Source of the DNA: Mycteria americana
Taxonomy: Eukaryota > Chordata > Aves > Ciconiiformes > Ciconiidae
Direction: 5' to 3'
Assembly (NCBI RefSeq): GCF_035582795.1
Contig: NC_134372.1
Span: 41,392,316 to 41,456,315, forward strand
Length of the DNA: 64,000 bases
The translations under genes were made by a program, and so were the position numbers. This document shows, piece after piece, positions 1 through 12,700 of the stretch; the stretch's first letter is position 1, and every line of letters begins with the position of its first letter. The notes beneath the pieces are model-generated. The model was not told where the DNA came from. It saw only the letters and a list, made by a program, of their open reading frames with translations, and ran no database searches.

Positions 1-3000
1 GGAAAAATATATGAACTGTATTTTCAAGACAAAAGGATTATTTACTGAAATAATAGAGCATATTACTCTTCATCTAAAATAAGCATGTGTTTAATAAGCC
101 TGAAATGCAACAGGTTCTTACCATGTGTTACAGAGAATATGGAACAGAGCCAGGAGTTTTCTGAAGGTTGTGCTGAAGTACAGATTGGGTAGTAGCTATC
201 AGTATTGATGTAAAAGCCTAAAACATCTTTATATCACTTTTTCGGTGACATGAAAATCATTTTGATACTGAGGTAAAGAAAGAATGAAACTGTACAAGTA
301 ATAGAGTTTTCTGAGAAAATTGGCAGATAGTTTTTAGTTTTCCATTAGCAGAGTTATACGTATCATTGAAAGCTGCTTAAGATGTGAAGAAAAGTATTCA
401 GGAAAGTCTGTTTCTGTTGCTTTTTTCCAAAAGACCTTTGGCTTCTAGATTCTGACATCTTTCTGTGAAATGAGAGTTACAGCTACCGTGTTGACCTAAG
501 ATAATTGTGCCTGCCATGCTTGATACTTGCCTGCCAGTATCAAATGCAAGAAAAACTTGATGTAGATGAAGTCGTTCACTTCACAGTAAGCTGAGCTGAT
601 TTACTGTATGCTTGATATAGACTAAGAGCATATATACAGACAGTTATTGTAGCAGAGGTGATGTGAAGTAGCTCATCCATGTTCCTGAAGCACTTTTCAG
701 TGCAGTATGATCTGGCACTTCTTTAATTGCATGATCCACTGATCTTTGCATTTTTAAGTAATTTCTTTGATGGCCAAACAAAAAGAAATAGTAAGGACGG
801 GTGTTGATGGGACTTTGTATTTCTTGCTGTAAACTTCTGACTAATAGCTTGTGTGCTGTAGGGGTCAAAAAGGTGATAAGAAAAGAAGCAGAGAACTAGG
901 CAGAAAGCATCTCTGACCCTTTCATTTTGTGTAGAGTTGTATGTTTGAAGTAATGCATGAAGCTCTCATACACTTCCTTAGGAAATAAATTCCTGATTCT
1001 TAACCGCTGTCTCTTATATATTTAACCACCTTCCAGAATATGCCTTTTTACTACGTGTGTTTTTCACAGTGCCATGAATCATAAATCCTGACATTTTCTT
1101 GTACAGTGGCAAAGTCACAAATATCTACTGGGAGTTCTACTTCTCTCAGGTTAATACTACAAAACAAAGTCCATCTTGTGCTTCTAAAAGTAACAGAAGC
1201 TGAAAATCTATTCTTTGCATTGTTTCAAATTATCCTTTCCCCTTTAAAAAAGGGAAATGTTTATAACAATATTGAAATGTCTTTCTAGCCTTCCTATCTA
1301 GTCTCTTGAAACCTCAGATGATCACCTATTCCTAGAAAATGTAATAAAGTTGCAAAGTTTCCCAGGTGATCTGTCAAAAAAAAAAATATTCATGATTCAG
1401 ATTGTATGCATGTGTGGACATTGAAACTATGATTTATCAATCAACACCATTTTGTTTCCCTAGTCTTGAAAAGTATATTAAGTCTAGTTGGTTTAATCTT
1501 GTGTTCCCCTGTTTCCCAACAGATTCAAATAAAACATGAGAGGCAAAATGGTGTTGAAGAGAAAGTAACAAAAAGCCTGAATTTCTGCTGATTTTTATAT
1601 TTGGTTTTTCCTGTGCTGAATTTCAGGTTAAGGCATGTTGTACTAGCCTTTTAGCCCTTTTCAGTGTTAGAGTAAGATCACCACTTTATGCTGTCATAAA
1701 GCCTTTTTTAAAGGCCAATCTTTCAACATATTTGAGAAAGGAGAAGAGAACAAAACAGTACAAACTATTGTCAAAGTTATAAATGGATCTATCTGCCAAA
1801 ACAAATCTGATGACAAAATTGAAGCAGTCAAGAAGACAACAAGGAATGCAAGAAACGGTGCAAAGCTGTCTCAGAAGTAGGTGGAGTTATTTTTAGTTTG
1901 GGGTGGTGGGGAAGAGAGCCTTTGGTTTCTGATGTGATTGTTCTGAAAAGTTTCCATTCAGTGGAAAAAGTTCCACTAAGTTTCATGCGTACTAAATGGC
2001 TGCTTACGGCAAGTGGACAAAACGAGCATGTGCTTTTTTCTTTTCTGATTGCAAATATTTTCCAGCTTTATGGTGGGGGTTTTTTTATTATCTACTTAAG
2101 AGTGATTGAGTTCATAGTTTTGATTTCCACCCTCTTCCAGCAGACTAGTTTGTAGGAAGGTTTGAATCTCTAAACCACTTTCTGTAGATACTATATGGGA
2201 CTCGGAGTAATTTACCCTGTGACTCAGTCTTGACATAAGAATGCTCATGTGATTTACTGACCTTTATCTCCCACCTCAATACGGTACCCTTTTTATCCTT
2301 TATCTTGCTTCATGTCTCCATGGAGTGTATATTTTTTGGCAAGGTGAAAAAGGTTCTATAGTGCTAAAATACACTTAGATTGCAGTATGTTATCTTTTTC
2401 CAATAATGCTTTGTATATATTTGTATTTTTATATGAAAAAGGCATATAGAGAAAGTATAACTTATTTCTTGCATTAAAGCATGGACAAAGTAAACAGGTA
2501 GTAAAGAAACTGAGATACATCCAAGTATTATGTTACTCTTTTCTCTTGTTGAGTGAATTGGTATTTGCTTTGAGAGAAGATGTTTCCCTGCAGGATCCAA
2601 TGCCTTTCTCCAAGTTTGAATTGTTCGAGGAAAATGAGTGGGTTTTTTGCCTTTGTCTTGTTACGCAAACATACAGGTAATAACTAATTCAGTTAATCAG
2701 TGTATGCTATCCTTTGTAAAGAGCTTTGAGACGATATTTTTAGGTGCATTTGAGATGTTAAAACTTACATAATATCAAAGATAAATTTCTTAAAAATAAT
2801 AATAAAAAAAAAATACTGTAGGTGAGGTTAAGTAGACCTAATTAGTGCATGGCGACCCCTGGAAGTGTTTCATGTAGATCTTGGCTTTTGGAGATATGCT
2901 TTTCAAAATAATTGTTCACATACTTGAAAGCTTTGATCTTGAGTATTTAGCAGTGATACCATTATTTCAGAATAAACTTCATAAAGTGCTTGTATATAAA

Positions 3001-6000
3001 CTTCAATTAAAAAGATTAAATGGCAATGTGATATGTGCATAGAATATATCAATTCTATGCTTTGAAACACAGAACACTACAGTTATTTTAACTGATTATT
3101 AGTTAATGATTATCTGTTGACTTACAGGAACAGTAAAATTAGTCATCTATAGAATTCGATATAAATTCACACATCATGTAATGCTGTGGTATGTACACTA
3201 AAGAGTTATTGCTTCTGTAGTTTTTAGCCTGCTCATTTGTTTGAATGATCTCTAGTTGGTATATAACCAATTTCTTCATCTCTTAATGCAGAAGGAAAGC
3301 ACCAACCGTAATGTTCATGTGATACTTGGGGGTAAATTGAAAGAGTAGTGCCAGTAACAGCTGCTCTCTAATCCATGGGCACTGTTTCAGACCCTAAGTA
3401 TGACAATTTCTTTGTTCTAGATTGCATTTCTAGCAGAAGAGAATACTCCAACTCTGCTACATAGTTTCCATTCTCTGAAGAATGCATGTTCTGACCTGTT
3501 AGTGTCTGAGAGTGAATGTGATTTATGCAACCAGCAGTTGTTTTCAGCTCCACAGAACAACTCTTTTAGAGTAAGTCAGATTACTTACATGTTGTTGTGG
3601 TAGCATTGCTTATATCTCTGCCTGGTGACTTCTACTTCAATTTATGTCACTGCAGAAAGCATCTGCTTGTTCTTTCAGTTCCCTGACAGTTCAGGTTTTT
3701 GTTTCACACTCTGCTTGCACTGTTTTCACATTTCTGCCTTCCTCGGCTGACTGTTGTTATAAATCAATGTTTGGTCAATTTGTCTTCCATTCTATCTCAA
3801 GGCTCCCCTAGATGCATGTTGACAGTCCGACATAGTTTCTTCATACTAACCAAAATGGTTACTGCTTGCATGCAAAACAAATTAACTTCTTTCTCCCCAG
3901 TATGAGAACAGAATGAATGGAGAAATTAAGCCTAAACTGTATTCATCAGATAAGTAGTACAGAAATTTCTTTCATTCTTTACAGTACTTTAGTACCACCC
4001 TGCGCTGTGTAGAAACTCAAAGTCCCTGGTAGTTCTCACAGTGGAAACTCACCACAATGATTCTGCCAAAAGAATGGTTGCTTTATATAAAAGTTTTGTG
4101 TCAGGAAACAAAGTCAGCTCAGTGCAGAAGAATGAATAATACACTGTTCAGAATGACCATTTCTTGGAGAATACCTAGATGTACAACTCTAATACTACAT
4201 ATGAAGTTGATGACCCGGATGTAGTGCAGATTTTTAGTAATGGTAAAGTGGTTTGTGGGTGATTTTTTTGTTTGTTTTTCTTACTTCAAGGCATAAAGTT
4301 GCTAAATGTGAGCCCTACAACCTCTTACGAAATGAATGAAAGAAGTGAATGAAATTTGCAAACAAGTGAATTTCCTGACTTGCCAAAATGTGAGCTCTAA
4401 GCAAAACATGTTTATTTACTGACAGGTAAAATGGATGCTTTCATCTGGAGTTTTGAGCCTCCTTTAGTCAGTATAGCTGTACAAATTCAGCAAGCTGTTT
4501 TTAAGTCTGCATAGGAAAGAAGTGGGAAGAATTCACCACGGTTTTGATAAAGTTAAATTAAAAATTCATGGAAGTAAAACACTGTTCTGCCTGATTCAGT
4601 AGGAGACAAGTTTGGGAAATAAAAAAGCATTAGTAGGTGCCGAAGCCTCTGCTGCGTTATTTTATTTCATTTTAAATGTAACTTGTCTATTTTGTGATGA
4701 TTTTATCACTTGCCTCTTGAATACAGTAATTCTCAGAGGAATAATCTTACCTCCTACGCTGCTGATGTAGGAACGTGCTGTATTTGATGATCAACAATAG
4801 TATACTCCAGAAAGGGCTTTAAGCCAGTAGTGCTTGGAGGAAACAGATCCGGTAACAGCAGCAAATCAAAACTTTTTTTTTATATTTGAGGAGCACACAT
4901 ATTTGTGCTAGATAAATACAGCACTACCTAGCTTTGTTTAGTTTGCTTGCCTGCACAACTTCCAGAGATCATATCTGAATTGTCGTACCGGTCATTATGA
5001 TCTCAAAAGTCTATTCAGAACAGATAGCTACAATATTAGGGTGGTTTGTTCTTCCTTTTTTTACCTTTATTAAATTAGCTAATGCAGTCAGGATTAGCAA
5101 GATAAGTTGAATATCCCTTACAGCAAGAATTTAGCTATTTCGGTGGGATACCTCATAGATGATTGCTTTAAGCAAGAACAACAAGGCAGGAATGCTATGT
5201 TACTCTAATTTGCAGCATAGTAACTCAATTAAAATGAGAAAAAAATACAACGGTATGGAAATGAAAAGGTGTGATGAACAAGTGCAAATTATATCTCCAG
5301 TTTCATGCATTTTGATAATTACAATTTCTTGACTAAGTCTGTATACTTACAGCAATGTGTCAGGCAATTTACAGAAGGAGAGAGAAAAGGCCAAGTTCAG
5401 TAAAAGTCCAAGAGTGGTCTCACATCGGTCTAACAACAATGAATTAAGTTCCCTAGAAGTTTGGGGCCACTGAAACACATACTAAAGTCTGCAATCAAGA
5501 ACTGCTCATTAGGTGAGCAATATTTTGAGAACTAGGCACCTTGGTATGAGAGATGCAACAAGCAGAAACCCTGAACAGGGAGCTGGAGGGGCAAGGATGT
5601 GGCAAGGAAGGAATGCAGAGCACAGAGGTGTGCAGACCACTTCTCAGATTCATTTTTAGGGCACCGTGGGCTGCAGGGAGGAGAGGAAGCATTTTGATCA
5701 TACAACATAGCGGTTAAGGGTCTTTTACTCTGTTCCGTTCTCCGTTCCCAACAGTGTCAATATTTTCACAAAACAGTCCTACAATCCAGGACTCATATCT
5801 CCAGGTATGTCGACAAAACCAGAGACTTTCAAACTTAAAAAAACCAACCACTACCACCCCCAAAACCAACAGTGGGGAGAGGGGATGCATAGCTACTTCC
5901 ACTACAAAATGGCATATGAGAAGCGGGGGTGTGTGTTTTATGATTGCAGATTTTTCAATTGCTTAAGTTCTATGTCCCACTTCAAATATTAATGATCTCC

Positions 6001-7300
6001 ATGCAAATGCTTGATAGGGTGCTGTAATTCCTAGGATGTGAATGGTAGCCTAAAGGAATAGATTTCATAAAGTACTGGGAAATTGCTCTGCATTATGTTC
6101 AGAGGAGTACTATGTAATGGAAGTAGTACTTTAGAAATCATGTGCTTCCATCTCAAGATGGGAAATGTTAGGAAATCTTTATTGTCTAAAATATTTAATG
6201 CTTGAGAATTCCATATGTACCATTCTGGATGTTGTCATAAATATTGTCTCTAATCTGCCATAAAAATGTTGCAACTTGAACTATAGTAAATGAATAGTAT
6301 TGTCTGAATTCTGTAAGTGGTTTGGATTAAAAATGGTTAGATTCTGGCTTTGTCTGAAGTTGAAAAAAAGGAGGGCTTCTTATTGAGATAGCTGTCTAAC
6401 TGTATAGTCCTTCTGAGATAAGGCATCAATAACTTTCTCCTAATCTTAGTTGAGCTTAATCAAACACCTCACTTATCAGACTTAGCTGCTCTCAGGTAAA
6501 AGCCTCCTTATCTTGCATTCACAGGATTTTATAGGAAGTTAGTTAACATCAAAAAGCACAGATTTTGAGCATGACAAAGTCACCTCTACTCTGCAGAATA
6601 TAAGCAATCATGCTGTTCACATCCATGAAAAGTAGTTAAATAAGAAATCTTGAGAGGTTCCAGTCACAATTGGTAAAATTTTCTTTATTAATAATGATAA
6701 TGGCTGAGAGTTTTGTTCTTTGGAGCTTAACATTAATGTTTCTGAACAGAATAGCACCAGGTTACATGCGCATACTGGAGCGAATTCTTCTTGCTTAGAG
6801 AAAAAGCCACGTCTTTTGGACAGTGAAAAAGACATAAATTTACATTGTTGAAGGATTATTTTCATAATAATGGAATACACCAATGGGTGATATTAAATGG
6901 CCCACATTGCCGAGTCAAGCTATATATAGCAAGCCAACCCTTAATTTTGCTTGGTTTATGCATTTTATCTCTGAATTTTTACTTACTGTACGTGCCAGCC
7001 TATGAAGCAGAGGAGGGCTGCCTTGTATCTGATTCTGCTAATTTAGTTTAGAACAGTGTTGGGTTTTTGTGAGTAAATACCCAGAGAAGATCCAGAGGAA
7101 GGATTTTGTTTGCTAAATGGTAAAGGAGATATGAGAGGACAGATGTAATCCAGAAAGGGAATTGACTTGGCACTGATGTAAAGCAATAAGGATGATATGA
7201 AAGTCTAAGGAAAATGTTTCATTTCAAAAGATAAAAAGCATTATGAAGATTTCAAAGACCGAGAGTGCGGCTGAACTGTATCTGGTGAAAGAGGAGTGTG
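1..7300. other. Gene-free AT-rich stretch, no supported gene
   Basis: I see no gene here. Open frames are short, occur on both strands and show no recognisable domain. The stretch is AT-rich with few CpGs and carries only short A or T runs, including a T/G-rich tract near 4261-4285. One open frame without an ATG at 1671-1880 is listed under findings because it is continuous for 69 codons, but I do not recognise its product. The stretch could be intergenic DNA or part of a large intron. Confidence 0.7.
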
Positions 7301-7309
7301 AAATATTAA

Positions 7310-7460
7310 GCATTTGAAATGTTTTGTTCATATGGGAATTCATTTGAAATTGTTGTTGATTTTATTATGCAGTTCATGTTAATGGATATTTGACTGTAAG
7401 GTTGATTATTAATGAAGGACAAATGAAATCTATGCTTAATGTTATGCCATAGTGTATCAC
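7310..7460. promoter_or_regulatory. Possible conserved noncoding element
   Basis: This block of about 150 bp is AT-rich but compositionally complex, with no simple repeats. It contains several homeodomain-like TAAT/ATTA cores, including the ATTATTAATG string near 7405-7415. This is the texture often seen in developmental enhancers conserved across vertebrates. The call is inference from appearance only, since no alignment was available. It could equally be neutral intronic DNA. Confidence 0.2.
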
Positions 7461-7659
7461 CTTGAAACTTTAATTGTAAAAATTTGGTAGGGCCAGACTT
7501 GATCAGTATTTCAATTGAAAGCCATGAGGTGCTTGAAGTAGTGCTGGTGACAGGCCCCAGGACAGCTTAATGACAATTCATGGTGCATTTAGAGAGAGGG
7601 ACTCGACTGCTGCAGCCTTTCATGATCTTATATTATTTTAAGATGGGGAAGGAAAAACG

Positions 7660-7710
7660 AAAATGACAACAACACAAAAAACCAAAACCAAACAAAGAAA
7701 CAAAAAAACT
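7660..7710 (+). repeat. A/C-rich low-complexity tract
   Basis: The tract is nearly all A and C on the plus strand, with A runs broken by CC or single C. It is one of a dozen or so similar tracts in the window. It may be an old poly-A tail that decayed, or a locally slipped simple repeat. Confidence 0.85.
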
Positions 7711-9050
7711 TTTGAAGGTTTGGTTACACACCAGTCAATAAAAACCTGTGTAACACTTTCTATAACTAAACAGTTTCTTGCAGTCTTACTGGCTGAAATA
7801 TTTTTTTAAAAACTACTTTGTGAATGTTAAGTGATTGTTTTGTTTCATCCCATGACCTTCAGGCACAAACTTGCTTCAGAATTAAAGGCCCCCTTGTGAA
7901 ATGTTTTGCAATGGTACAGAAACATTCATTGGAGCAAGCCAGCATTTTTTCATGTCATGTGTGGAGGTTGAGGGTGGAGCTCTTTGATATTTTACTTGTT
8001 TTTTCCGATAGAAAATATCAGGTTTTCAGGAGTCTTTCACTAAATACAAAATATTAGCACTTGGATGGATTTTTTCAGAACTAAAGAGAAGAAGCCTTCT
8101 TTACTCCCTTTCCCCAATCCCAAAACACAGACCTCAGGAGCTCTGGTCAGTAACCCAGCACTCGGTATCGCACCCTTGCTTTCACAGGCATTCATGCAAA
8201 ATGGGGCCCCAGGAGACCCTGGAATGGGAGCCTGGCCATGTCTATGACTGCAAGTGAGGTAGACTGATGGAAGCAGAGCTGTAGAACAAAATTAGTTGTT
8301 TTAGAGGACCTGTCATCCACCCTATGTGCTTTTCTGGTTTTTTTCACTAGCTGATGTCTGGCTCTAGGGAAATACACACATTTGCAGTTGGAATGCCACA
8401 CTGCCACACTGTGGTTATTTGGAAGATAGATCATAAGCAAGGAACTCATCTGTGGACCCCTAAAACCATTGTACAGATCTTTCTTTGGTCCTTATTAATA
8501 TCTTACTCAGATGAGACAGGTTTGCATAAGACTGATACCTATGAAGAGTATCAGCATGACTGTCTCCTCTGTTTTTCTCTTATGTTTCATTGAATCCAGC
8601 ACTTCTCTTTGGGAGATTTTCATATGCTTGTGAGTAACTTGCTCTGAAGTAAGCCGAGGGGAATATCATGAGAACCAGCATAAATTCAGTAGTCTTCAGT
8701 TTGTTCTTGGTTTCAATTTTTTCCAAAGCAAAACAAATTTCAATATCCAGTTGTTTTAGTCAGGCTTCAGATGTAACCTGACTAACCTGTATATTCAATA
8801 TAATCTAATATTCATTAAACAATTCTTAAAGTTCATTGTTCAAAAATGTATCTGCCATTAGGGCCTGTAATGGATTCCCTTAGGGGATCCCTGTAGAACT
8901 GCTCCTCTTCAGAACTCCCTTTCTGATCTCATCTGTCTCTCCACTCAATGTGCTTGTGAAATTAAAAACCTGCACGTAATCAAAGAAATAAGCTGGAGGG
9001 GGAAGACAAACCACCGTTTTAAAGCTGCTGCTTTAAGTATCTGTGGCACA
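7711..9050. other. Gene-free stretch
   Basis: No gene is supported. Overlapping short open frames on opposite strands at 8065-8593 translate to unrelated, unrecognised peptides. A short direct repeat of the 8-mer GCCACACT lies at about 8394-8411. Nothing else stands out. Confidence 0.65.
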
Positions 9051-9059
9051 AGCCAGAGA

Positions 9060-9260
9060 GCAGTCAGCCTGTGCCTGTTAAGCGGCGCGTGGTTTGTGAA
9101 GGATGCCAGTGCCGTCCCGAGGCAGTGCTCCAGCGTGGGTATCGCCCTGTCCGACACAGCTCCGTGCCCTGCTCAGCCCTCTTCTACCTTGGCGTGGTGG
9201 GACCGGCCATGGGGACCGTGACCTGTGTCACTTGAGTGCGAATGTCCTTTGAGCCAGGGC
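9060..9260. other. Locally GC-rich patch with several CpGs
   Basis: About 200 bp is clearly richer in G+C and CpG than its surroundings, for example the GCGGCGCG cluster near 9082-9089. It contains the short palindromic string GGCCATGG at about 9206. No splice sites or coding frame could be fixed. It may be a remnant of a mobile element, a weak CpG island or a regulatory patch. Confidence 0.4.
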
Positions 9261-9663
9261 TGTGTCTTTGCCGTCTGAGGACATCTTTTGGTACGTGGCT
9301 AGTAGATGAGGAAGCCTGATCACATCTGATCCAAAATAAAACAAAAGGACCAAACTTTTGAAACATACCCTTTAATGAGGGTACTGTAAGTAGTTTTCTG
9401 CCTTTTTGAATCTGGGAGCAGTTCTCTTGCATGTCCTAACTGCTGAGTTATCTCATTCAGCAACAAAAGTAATACTCAAGCAATTATCAATCTATTTAAA
9501 CGTCTCTATCTCAAACCTGATTTTGTCAGCTGCAACTAGGAAGCAGTGGAAAGCAAGTGTAGATCATTACACTGTTACATTATTTAGTTCTGTCTTACAG
9601 GTCCTAGGGATGCTAATCACAAATTCCAAATCTTTCGAATGCTGGCAGTTTGTAGATGCCTAA

Positions 9664-9776
9664 AGGCATAGAGAATAAAAGAAACGTAGCCAGGGTTATA
9701 CAGCGGCTATAACAGAGCTAGAAAGAGAATTAGGAGTTCTTATTCACTCCTCCACTTCTGAGCATTAGAAGAGATT
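9664..9776 (-). repeat. Relic of ancient amniote MIR-like SINE (5' half)
   Basis: Read on the plus strand, this segment follows the familiar reverse complement of a MIR/CORE-type SINE. A decayed version of the GGCACAGAG part comes first. It is followed by a good match to the 'covered by tcacacag' part (CAGGGTTATACAGC), then CAGAGCTAGAAAGAGAATTA, then AGGAGTTCTTATTCACTCC, which corresponds to the tRNA-like head. The order of four blocks makes chance unlikely, although each is mutated. The sense strand of the SINE is therefore minus. It is non-functional. The family was recalled rather than searched, so the exact subfamily is uncertain. Confidence 0.65.
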
Positions 9777-12700
9777 CTTTAATGGTGTCAGGTCTCAATA
9801 TTTACTATAGAAATTGAGGAGATCAATTTAGATGCTAAAATTCATTGGAAATTTAAGTAAGATTTTTAATGAACAAATGAAGTTCTTTTGTGACATGGGA
9901 TACTACTGGAACCTTTAGAATTGAGATATATGGCCCTAACACAGGTTAAGCAACTTGAGTGTAATCGAGATTATAGAAGTCTTCTCAAGTTATAATTCCA
10001 GTTCACTGTTTTAGACAGCGTTGTCATTTTTCCATTCCTTGCTACCGGCAGCACGTATGTGACTTGGCACTTTAACCGTATGCATTGTTCACATTATATC
10101 ACATTAATAAGGTCAGTGCACCTGAGGCAGAATGAGCTATTGCACAGCTTTTTCCCCTCTCTGCTCCAACATGTGTCATAACGAAGACTCCACAGGTCAC
10201 TGTGTTGGTATCTCTGGGCTTTCTTCTGCCAGATGGTTGGGTTGCAAGTGTGAGGTCTCAATCTCATTCTTTTTTATTTTTTTTCTTCCTTTGGTATATC
10301 TTTAATTCTGAAGAGTTTGTTAAATCTGAGTGCAGCATGTATAATTTTCTCATTAAATCAATGGACAAGGTCATTATATGTTAAAACGAGGAAATAACTA
10401 GTTCACACATGTTATCTTCACAAAAATATGAGCTGAGCAATTCTGTACTGACCTTTCAATATCATTCAAAATTAAATTCCATATGCACTCTGCTACTATA
10501 TTCCGTTCTGATGCTGTTATGATGTTAGAATGGCTTTTAGATGAAAAATATAAAATGTAACTATTTCTTTGTAACTCTTCCATTGCATTTGCTTGTCACT
10601 TTTTTTGGTTTGCTTGCCTATATTTAACTTTTTAATTTAATGCACGTATGTTTTCACTGTATTGATCACGGGAACATCAGGTAGTTTCTAATTGCAATAA
10701 AAGCTGCTATGAACTTTGCATGTACTACTGTCTCCAGAAGACCTTGATATGCTTAAGAGTAACAAGTGGAAGGACTTGCATCGTTAAATACTGTAGAAAA
10801 TACATTAATATAGATTTGTAGTCATGAAATGAATTGGTCTGTCTGAGTGGCAGGAAGCGATTTCTGCAAGGTGTAATTCAGAACACAAAAGAACATTGCT
10901 ACAAAGGTGCTGTAAAGATATAGAACAGCAACAGATAAGGCCCTAGAGTACACATATTTACTAAAGCAATATTAGTGATTTGAGAATGAAGAAATGGCAT
11001 AATAACACTCAGGGCTGCAGTGTTCACATCTGTGAATATGCTTAATTGCTTTATTGCAATGCTTTAAATGTCGTGTATGACAAATAGAAATCTATAAGAT
11101 GCTTCCTTATTAGGGTTTCACCTGAAGCCTTAAGACAGAGGCATTTATCTTTGCTAGTAGCCATGTTCTGTATGCGATAATACTTTATGAAAATGCATGG
11201 ATAGTATGCAAAGGACTTTGAGGAAAGCTTTGTCTTGCTCTCTTTTCAGAACCTAGCACAACTGGCTTTTAATATTTACGGTGGTCTTGGAAAACAGCAG
11301 AGCATAGATAAATATTTTGGGGATGGGGGCAGAGATGACTACTACTAACAAATTTCTGTGCCTAAAAATGAAGCATTGAGGCCAGAGACTGTGCTGAACA
11401 AGTGGGTATTATTTTACTGAAGTCTCAGTTTTGCCTTGACTGAGACCTGATCTGATGATGATGAAATTAGAACTGGATAAGAAGGTGTTTCATCTTCATG
11501 CAGATTGTCTTTGAAAGTTTTGAACAAAAGATTTGCACAGGAGGGGAACAAAACTTTGCCAAGGTTGAGGACAAAATATTAAACAGTAATAGCAGGACGC
11601 TCGGAAGCCAAGGGTGACTCTGCTGAGATGTAGGAGTGCCATGTTCAGTCGGTTCTGCTCTATACAAGATTAATGTCCTGACCTTCCTATTTTATTAGTT
11701 TAGGATATTTCCATGTCTTTCTGGTTTTGACCAGAGACCTTTTCCAGTGTGTTGCTGAAGTTGGTCTATTCTCAGCCTTTTGTCTATTGTAACCAAAAAT
11801 AATTCAGTTGAGCTAGTCAAGAATTTGTCTGTTTCAAATATAGACAGATAGGGTGACTTGCCAAACTAGAAAGAGCACAATGGAATGGTTTCAGTTTGAA
11901 GTTGAGTTCATCCCTTTGCTTTTAAGATAAGAAATTTCTGAACTGAGAAGGCAGATACAACTTCCACTTTAAGAAAGGACACTAGGAAAGGTCAAAACAA
12001 TTTAGAAGAGATTTGTCTCTTCAAATAAGGCAAGTAGTTATGTTGTTTTAAAAAAGGAAATGAAATCTTCATTGTGGAGGACTTATTCATGTAAAACAGA
12101 TTAAAATATGCATTCATAATATGTAAATATAGAGTCAATTAACATGAAGCTTTTTTACAGTATAAGTGATTGTAACCTGCCAGCGTCCTCTGGGACGACT
12201 TTGAAACTGAAATGCTTCTCCTCTATAGTCCCAGTTAACAAAAATCAATAAACAGTAAACATAGAGCAGTCTGTTGCCAAGTGAGCAATGTCTGAATAGG
12301 ACAGTTTAATTTTCAACAGATGAGCAGAATTCACCAGGACCAGATAGGCTCAGGAGTCCACAAAGCCCTGCACACATTCCAGGACCAATTCCAGTAGGCA
12401 ACAGAAAGAGTAAAATTCAGAAAGAGGATTTAAAATCTGTGTGTTTGGACTGACTCCTGTCTGATTTGCTTCAGATTTAGCCACTTACACTCATACAAAG
12501 TCAATATGAAGGAGGGTATAAAAACAGAGGCATTTATTTCCACTTTCAGTTTGATCTTTTCTTTGATCCTTGAAAGGTTCTGTCAAAGCAGGACAGTTTG
12601 AATCTGTCAGGAGGCCTGTTGGTGAAGAAGGTCGTGGTGTGTCAGCTTAGCAGAAGTGACATCTTTCCCCTGCAAGTGATTCTGCTAGGAGTCTGAGAAA

